From Yinghuangia aomiensis (GTDB taxonomy: Bacteria > Actinomycetota > Actinomycetes > Streptomycetales > Streptomycetaceae): a stretch of 64,000 nt of DNA. Shown here piece by piece: positions 59,197-64,000 of the stretch. Below the pieces are notes generated by a model. The model made no database searches. It was given only the letters and a program-made list of their open reading frames with translations, and had not been told where the DNA came from. The translations under genes and the position numbers were made by a program. Where the stretch lies: positions 1-64,000 of the forward strand of contig NZ_BAABHS010000021.1 in the NCBI RefSeq assembly GCF_039542225.1, read 5' to 3'. Numbering within the stretch: position 1 is the stretch's first letter; each line of letters begins with the position of its first letter.

Positions 59197-60030
59197 TCAG
59201 ACGCCGACGCGGAAGCGGGCGAAGCGCTTGAGCGAGACGCCGGCCTCGTCCAGGATCTTCTGCACCGACTTCTTGTTGTCCTTGGCGAACGCCTGCTCGA
59301 GGACGACGTTCTCCTTGAAGTAACCGGTGACCCGGCCTTCGACGATCTTGGAGAGCGCGGCCTCCGGCTTGCCCTCTTCGCGGGCGGTGGCCTCGGCGAC
59401 CTTGCGCTCGTTCTCGACGATCTCCGCCGGGACCTCGTCGCGGGTCAGGTAGGTCGGGGCGAACGCGGCGATGTGCTGCGCGACGTCCTTCGCGACCTGG
59501 GCGTTCTCGGCGGACAGCTCGACGAGCACGCCGACCTGCGGCGGCAGGTCCGGGCTGGTCTTGTGCAGGTACGCGGCGACGTAGCCGTCGGCGAACTGCG
59601 CGAAGCGGTCCAGGACGATCTTCTCGCCGAGCGTGGCGTTGGCCTCGTCCACGTACGCCTGGACGGTCTTGCCGGCCTCGATCTCGCTCGCCAGCAGCGC
59701 GTCGAGGTCGGCCGGCGACGTCTTCGCGACGTGCTCGGCGATCGTGTTGGCGACGGCGATGAACTTGTCGCCCTTGGCGACGAAGTCGGTCTCGCACTTC
59801 AGCTCGAGCAGCACACCGGCCTGGGTGCCGTCCAGCACCGCGACGACCGCGCCGTTGGAGGCCGAGCGGCCTTCGCGCTTGGTGACGCCCTTCTGGCCCT
59901 TGACGCGGAGGATCTCGACGGCCTTGTCCAGGTCGCCGTCCGCCTCTTCCAGGGCCTTCTTGCAGTCCATCATCCCGGCGGCGGTGAGTTCGCGGAGCTT
60001 CTTGACGTCCGCGGCGGTGAAGTTCGCCAT
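59197..60030 (-). CDS. tsf: Elongation factor Ts
   Basis: A 277-residue guanine-nucleotide exchange factor for EF-Tu. It has the UBA-like N-terminus (ADVKKLRELTAAGMMDCKKALEEADGDLDKAVEILRVKG) and the conserved LKCETDFVAKGDKF motif, followed by the two core subdomains. ATG at 60030 gives the standard MANFTAADVKKLREL start. It lies 177 bp downstream of rpsB and 60 bp before pyrH, the classic rpsB-tsf-pyrH-frr order. Confidence 0.97.
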   Translation of the reverse strand: MANFTAADVKKLRELTAAGMMDCKKALEEADGDLDKAVEILRVKGQKGVTKREGRSASNGAVVAVLDGTQAGVLLELKCETDFVAKGDKFIAVANTIAEHVAKTSPADLDALLASEIEAGKTVQAYVDEANATLGEKIVLDRFAQFADGYVAAYLHKTSPDLPPQVGVLVELSAENAQVAKDVAQHIAAFAPTYLTRDEVPAEIVENERKVAEATAREEGKPEAALSKIVEGRVTGYFKENVVLEQAFAKDNKKSVQKILDEAGVSLKRFARFRVGV

Positions 60031-60207
60031 TGTCAGATCTCTTCTTCTCGCGTGTCGTCTCGCGGTGGTCTTCTGTTTTTGCGCGGATCCGCGCGGTGGC
60101 GGGGCCACGGAATCCGGCGCCGGGCCGAGCCCGGCGCGTTCCGGCCGCCGCCCGCACGAACGCGAGGGGCACGCTCGGCTTACCGGCGTACCCCCCGCGT
60201 CACGGCG

Positions 60208-61122
60208 TCAGGACTGCTCGGACTCGACGGCCTTCTCGGTCACGGCGGACTCCTGGACCTCGGCCTCGGCAGCGGCCTCGGCGACCGGCTCGGCCTCGAC
60301 GGCCGGGGCGGCCTCGGCAGCCGGCTCGGCGGCGGCTTCCGCCTTCTCGCCCTTCAGCTGCTGCAGCTCCCACTCGGCGAGCGGCTCGCCGGCGGCGACC
60401 TCGGGGGCCTTGGTGTCGGCCGCGGAGGCACCGGCACGGGACATCAGGCCGTCGGCCACCGCGTCGGCGATCACGCGGGTCAGCAGCGTGACGGAGCGGA
60501 TCGCGTCGTCGTTGCCCGGGATCTTGTAGTCGACCTCGTCCGGGTCGCAGTTGGTGTCGAGGATCGCGACGACCGGGATGTTGAGCTTCCGCGCCTCACC
60601 GACGCCGATGTGCTCCTTCTTGGTGTCGACGATCCACACCGCGGACGGCACGCGCTGCATGTCGCGGATACCGCCGAGGGTCTTGTCGAGCTTGTCCTTC
60701 TCGCGCTTGAGGACGAGGAGTTCCTTCTTCGTCATGCCCGAGCCGGCCACGTCGTCGAAGTCGATCTCCTCGAGCTCCTTCAGGCGCTGGAGGCGCTTGT
60801 GGACCGTCGAGAAGTTGGTGAGCATGCCGCCCAGCCAGCGCTGGTTGACGTACGGCATGCCGACGCGGGTCGCCTGCTCGGCGATCGCTTCCTGGGCCTG
60901 CTTCTTGGTGCCGACGAAGAGGACGGTGCCGCCGTGCGCGACCGTCTCCTTGACGAACTCGTACGCCCGGTCGATGTAGCCCAGCGACTGCATCAGGTCG
61001 ATGATGTAGATGCCGTTGCGCTCGGTGAAGATGAAGCGCTTCATCTTCGGGTTCCAGCGACGGGTCTGGTGCCCGAAGTGGACGCCGCTTTCCAGCAGCT
61101 CCCGCATCGTGACGACGGCCAT
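60208..61122 (-). CDS. rpsB: 30S ribosomal protein S2
   Basis: A 304-residue S2 with the signature VTMRELLESGVHFGHQTRRWNPKMKRFIF and LFVGTKKQAQEAI, RWLGGMLTNFSTVHKRL, WIVDTKKEHIGVGEARKLNIPVVAILDTNCDP. The C-terminus carries a 55-residue Ala/Glu/Val-rich extension typical of actinobacterial S2. GAGGAG lies 6 nt before the ATG. First gene of the rpsB-tsf operon; a hairpin in its leader (61143-61162) could be part of S2 autoregulation. Confidence 0.97.
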   Translation of the reverse strand: MAVVTMRELLESGVHFGHQTRRWNPKMKRFIFTERNGIYIIDLMQSLGYIDRAYEFVKETVAHGGTVLFVGTKKQAQEAIAEQATRVGMPYVNQRWLGGMLTNFSTVHKRLQRLKELEEIDFDDVAGSGMTKKELLVLKREKDKLDKTLGGIRDMQRVPSAVWIVDTKKEHIGVGEARKLNIPVVAILDTNCDPDEVDYKIPGNDDAIRSVTLLTRVIADAVADGLMSRAGASAADTKAPEVAAGEPLAEWELQQLKGEKAEAAAEPAAEAAPAVEAEPVAEAAAEAEVQESAVTEKAVESEQS

Positions 61123-61142
61123 GGCCGCACTCCTCGTGGTAC

Positions 61143-61162
61143 GCCCCGCGAAACCGCGGGGC
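61143..61162 (-). promoter_or_regulatory. Hairpin in the rpsB 5' leader
   Basis: A perfect 8-bp GC stem, GCCCCGCG at 61143-61150 pairing with 61155-61162, and a 4-nt loop, 20 bp before the rpsB start. In other bacteria S2 represses its own rpsB-tsf leader. Whether this hairpin does so here is unproven. Confidence 0.4.
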
Positions 61163-61749
61163 CTGCTCGGTTGTCCGCACCGGCGGGTGCCGGTGCGCCT
61201 GACGCCCGTGACACCGCGCCGGGGGCCAGGCACCCGGACCGAGAGGTGTCCCACCGGATCCGACGGCGTTTCGCCTGGTCACCGTGTGACCGACGGTTCG
61301 CCGGGAGACCCGAAGGTGGGCGTGCGAAGTCGACCCGGAGAGCCGGGCCGCTGTCGAAAGTGTACGGGACCGGCCAACGGGGGAGCGACCCGCGGCCGGG
61401 GACGCCACTCGGACGGGAAATCGGGTGGGAAAGAGGGGGGAGCCAACGGGGACACCCAGCCGCGTTTCCCCCGGTCATCGGACTCTCGCCGGCCGCGGCT
61501 CGCCTCTCCGCTGGTCGCCTCTCGGCTCGTGCACCTGGTCGCGTCTCGGCTTGTGCGCCACGTCTCGGCCCGGCCGAGGTCCGCCCCTGGCGTCGTGCGT
61601 GGTCCGGGCAGTGCCACCGGTCCGTCGGCTGCCCTGTCGCGCGGCTCCCCTGCAACACCATTTGTGGATATCCCGGTGAAGAAACGTCTTTCCACAGCTT
61701 TCACGGCAATGATCGGCAGCGGTTTGCGTTCCCGGGCAATCTCTCCCGC
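61163..61749. other. Divergent promoter region of rpsB and the M23 peptidase
   Basis: About 590 bp without a supported gene. A TACACT box on the minus strand near 61357-61362 is a possible rpsB -10. The stretch 61496-61580 has imperfect repeats of TCGGCTCGTGCACC/TCGGCTTGTGCGCC. A lower-GC segment (61650-61730) with TGTGGAT and TTCCACAG precedes the M23 gene and probably holds its promoter. Confidence 0.4.
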
Positions 61750-62430
61750 ATGACCACGCAGCCCCCGGCCCCCGCAGGCCGTTCCGAGACCCGGACCCCG
61801 TTGGCGGGCGCCGACGACTTCGTCGGGTCGGGTCGGCCAGACCATGCCGCCGCAGGCGGCGGCCGTCGCCTGCTTGCCGTTGCCGCCGTGACCGCGGGGG
61901 CATTGTTCGGCACCGCAGCCGGGTTACCCGCGCTGATGGCCGCGCCCGCCCGGTCGCGGCCGGATCCGGTCGGGGCGGCGTCGCCGTCGGGGCGGTGGGT
62001 GTGGCCGCTCGATCCGCGGCCCGTGGTGGTGCGGCCGTTCGCGCCGCCGGAGCGGGACTGGCTGCCCGGCCATCGCGGCGCCGACCTCGCCGCGGCCGCC
62101 GGACAGGCGGTGCGCGCGGCGGGTGCCGGGATCGTCGCGTTCGCCGGAGCAATTGCCGGCCAGGGCGTCGTCAGCATCCGGCACGGCAATCTGCTGACCA
62201 CCTACGAACCGGTCGCGTCCACCGTCTCCCCCGGTCAGACCGTCGACGTGGGAACCCCGATCGGCACGGTCGCCGCGCAGCCCCTGCACTGTGCCGACGT
62301 GTGCCTGCACTGGGGCCTCATCGTCGGCCCTTCGGGCGCTGCCGCCCAGGGCGCGCCGAAGTACGCCGACCCGTCGGGGCTGGTGCACCGTGGCCGTGTG
62401 CGGCTCTATCCGCCGCACGGCCCCCTGCCG
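61750..62430 (+). CDS. Secreted M23-family metallopeptidase; no in-frame stop in the window
   Basis: The domain ends at about 62430. It has a hydrophobic signal segment (LLAVAAVTAGALFGTAAGLPALMA), WVWPLDPRPVVVRPF, HRGADLAAAAGQAVRAAGAGIVAFAG with the zinc His and Asp, and CLHWGLIVG with the second His; the first His of the usual HxH is Cys, as in many actinobacterial M23 proteins. It should cleave peptidoglycan cross-bridges. The frame has no stop codon from 61750 to the end of the window at 64000, running antisense through the TetR and ppdK genes, so the natural C-terminus is not visible. A lost stop, an indel or a long overlap are all possible. Confidence 0.8.
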
Positions 62431-62490
62431 TCCCGCCCCCGGCCGGCCACCGCCGGACGCGCCTCGGCACGTCCTCGCGGCACTCCGGAC

Positions 62491-63159
62491 TCAGACCGCG
62501 GCTTCGGTCTCCGTCGCGCCCTCGGCGCCGTCCGCAGCGCCCTCGGCATCCTCGGACGACTCCTCGACCGCCCCCGGCAGCCGGATCTCCGCGACCCCGC
62601 CGAGCACCAGCCCGAGGGTGGCCGCGGTGACCTCCGCCCCGTCGGCACCGCATTCGATGCGGCGGACGGCCGCGTCGACCATGCCCTGCACGAGCGAGGC
62701 GACGAGCATCGGATCGGGGTGGCCGAGGTCGTCGAGCGCGTTCACCACGAGTTCGACGATGCGGCCGTGCGCGGCCCTTATCCGCTCACGGGCGTTGGCG
62801 TCGAGTTCGCCGGTGGAGATGGCCACCACGACCCGGTGGGTGCGGTCGCCGACGAGTTCCAGCTGCCGCTGGACGTAGGCGGCGATCTTCCCGGCCGGGT
62901 CGTCGACGGCCGCCATGGCGTCCTCGACCTCGGCGACCCAGGCGGGCAGGTCGACCGCGCACAGTTCCTCGACGACGGCCGCGCGCGACCGGAAGTACTC
63001 GTAGACCGAGGAGCGGGCGAGCCCGGTGCGTTCGGCGAGCGCGGGGAAGGTCAGCGCGGCGAAACCGCCCTCGTCCAGGAGCGCACGGGCGGCATCGAGC
63101 AGGGCGGCGTGCTGCATGGCGCGGTGCTCGGCAACGGAGGCTGCACGTATCTTCGGCAC
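62491..63159 (-). CDS. TetR-family transcriptional regulator
   Basis: A 222-residue regulator. The N-terminal helix-turn-helix is LLDAARALLDEGGFAALTFPALAERTGLARSSVYEYFRSRAAVVEEL (about 18-64), followed by a helical ligand-binding domain and an acidic Ala/Glu tail. The GTG at 63159 is 6 nt after TACAGT (leaderless spacing); the first 14 residues (PKIRAASVAEHRA) are typical of an actinobacterial subfamily. It is transcribed toward the M23 gene and its own target is unknown. Confidence 0.92.
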   Translation of the reverse strand: MPKIRAASVAEHRAMQHAALLDAARALLDEGGFAALTFPALAERTGLARSSVYEYFRSRAAVVEELCAVDLPAWVAEVEDAMAAVDDPAGKIAAYVQRQLELVGDRTHRVVVAISTGELDANARERIRAAHGRIVELVVNALDDLGHPDPMLVASLVQGMVDAAVRRIECGADGAEVTAATLGLVLGGVAEIRLPGAVEESSEDAEGAADGAEGATETEAAV

Positions 63160-63165
63160 GAGATC

Positions 63166-63171
63166 ACTGTA
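63166..63171 (-). promoter_or_regulatory. Candidate leaderless -10 box (TACAGT) for the TetR gene
   Basis: TACAGT on the minus strand is followed by 6 nt and the GTG start at 63159. The sequence has no ribosome binding site before the start. Confidence 0.45.
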
Positions 63172-63324
63172 GAACGTGCCCCCGCCCGGGCCCCAAGGCC
63201 TTCCGTGCCCGAGACGCGAAATGGCCACCGCCGACCCGTCGTCCGGCCCGTTCCGCGCCCCGCTTCGGCCCCGCGGGCGGGCGGAGCACCCGGGGCACTC
63301 CGCCCGCCCGCCGTCACTCGGGTG

Positions 63325-64000
63325 TCATCGCGTATCGCCGCCCGATCCGCCGCTTCCGGCCCCGTCGGGGGTACCCAGCACCGCGGCGCGGCCGGCTTCC
63401 AGCCGGGCGACGGGGAGCCGGAACGGCGAGCACGACACGTAGTCGAGCCCGGTGTCGTGGAAGAACCGCACCGACTCGGGGTCGCCGCCGTGCTCGCCGC
63501 AGACGCCGAGCCCGAGACCGGGGCGGGTCTCCCGGCCCTCGGCCACGGCCAGCGCCACCAGTCGCCCGACGCCGCCGCGGTCGAGGGTCTCGAACGGCGA
63601 CACCCGGAAGATGCCCGCGTCCAGGTACTCGGTGAAGAACGACGCCTCCACGTCGTCGCGCGAGAAACCCCACGTGGTCTGGGTGAGGTCGTTCGTGCCG
63701 AACGAGAAGAACTCGGCGGCCTCGGCGATCCGGCCGGCGGTGAGCGCGGCACGCGGGAGCTCGATCATGGTGCCGACCGGGAACGCCACCTCGGTGCCGG
63801 ATTCGGCACTGACCTCGGCGAACACCGTGCGGGCCTCGTCGCCGACGAGTGCCAGCTCCCGGAGCGCGCCGACCAGCGGGACCATGATCTCCGGGCGCGG
63901 GTCGCCGCCGGCCCGGATGCGCGCGACCGCGGCCTCGGCGACCGCGCGGATCTGCATCGCGAACAGGCCGGGGATGACCAGTCCGAGGCGCACGCCGCGG
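63325..64000 (-). CDS. ppdK: Pyruvate, phosphate dikinase, C-terminal part (runs off the window)
   Basis: The last 224 or so codons of PPDK. The C-terminal TIM-barrel domain has RLGLVIPGLFAMQIRAVAEAA, IMVPLVGALRELAL, VGTMIELPRAALTAGRIAEAAEFFSFGTNDLTQTTWGFSRDD and the catalytic Cys in GLGVCGEHGGDPESVRFFHDTGLDYVSCSPFRLPVARLEA. PPDK interconverts pyruvate, ATP and Pi with PEP, AMP and PPi. The ATP-grasp and phospho-His domains lie beyond 64000. It ends with a short Gly/Ser tail. Confidence 0.95.
   Translation of the reverse strand, partial: RGVRLGLVIPGLFAMQIRAVAEAAVARIRAGGDPRPEIMVPLVGALRELALVGDEARTVFAEVSAESGTEVAFPVGTMIELPRAALTAGRIAEAAEFFSFGTNDLTQTTWGFSRDDVEASFFTEYLDAGIFRVSPFETLDRGGVGRLVALAVAEGRETRPGLGLGVCGEHGGDPESVRFFHDTGLDYVSCSPFRLPVARLEAGRAAVLGTPDGAGSGGSGGDTR

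Noticed and set aside
61650..61730. Possible origin-like AT-richer segment with TGTGGAT and TTCCACAG
   Set aside because: Two degenerate DnaA-box-like words are not enough. The segment is better explained as the M23 promoter region.

Overview
The window is very high in G+C and has the gene content and order of a conserved stretch of a Streptomyces-type chromosome (Streptomycetaceae; genus inferred, not proven). Signs include GTG/TTG starts, many 4-bp ATGA/GTGA overlaps, strong GC hairpin terminators without U-runs, and several TANNNT boxes 6-8 nt before a start codon that suggest leaderless transcripts. No tRNA, rRNA, CRISPR array or insertion sequence was seen.

Layout. (1) 1-2476, minus: the 5' end of infB, then ylxR, nusA and rimP, the translation/transcription-factor operon. 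(2) 2692-4570, plus: a coupled trio (lipoprotein, ferritin-like DUF4439, APH-like kinase). (3) 4628-13486, minus: two GNATs, two tandem secreted alpha/beta-hydrolases, ispG, and the dxr-rseP pair. (4) 13624-25869: an aldehyde dehydrogenase, a PucR regulator, a VirD4/TraD-like membrane protein with a degenerate P-loop, gabT, a STAS protein, a PAP2 phosphatase, a nitronate monooxygenase-like enzyme and an APC permease. (5) 25973-36729: a Tyr/Ser phosphatase, mmsA, a PuuB-like FAD oxidase, potABC, an aminobutyraldehyde-type dehydrogenase and a second PucR regulator. (6) 36790-43776, the accessory part: a Ser/Thr kinase with internal tandem repeats, an LPXTG surface protein, a geranylgeranyl-reductase-family flavoprotein, and an adjacent pair encoding a zinc-ribbon phosphoribosyltransferase and a DprA-like protein. 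(7) 43972-53421: a CPA2 antiporter, potD, a second aminobutyraldehyde-type dehydrogenase, an Lrp/AsnC regulator, a class III aminotransferase, a flavin-binding protein, a second PuuB-like oxidase and a second phosphatase. (8) 53595-54789: a decaying ABC exporter. (9) 55088-61122, minus: rlmN, cdsA, frr, pyrH, tsf, rpsB. (10) 61750-64000: an M23 peptidase with no in-frame stop, a TetR regulator and the 3' end of ppdK.

How the genes fit together. Regions 4, 5 and 7 read as one dispersed polyamine/GABA utilisation locus. PotABC plus the distant PotD import putrescine or spermidine. The aminotransferase and the two FAD oxidases deaminate it, the dehydrogenases oxidise the aldehydes, and GabT with the dehydrogenase at 13624 feeds succinate. 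Two PucR proteins and an Lrp/AsnC protein are the likely regulators; a 15-bp perfect inverted repeat lies in the divergent promoter region of the Lrp gene.

The best candidate for an undescribed system is the DprA-like/phosphoribosyltransferase pair at 42137-43776. Its candidate leaderless promoter and the absence of other competence genes nearby suggest a nucleic-acid-sensing or defence module. That function is inference.
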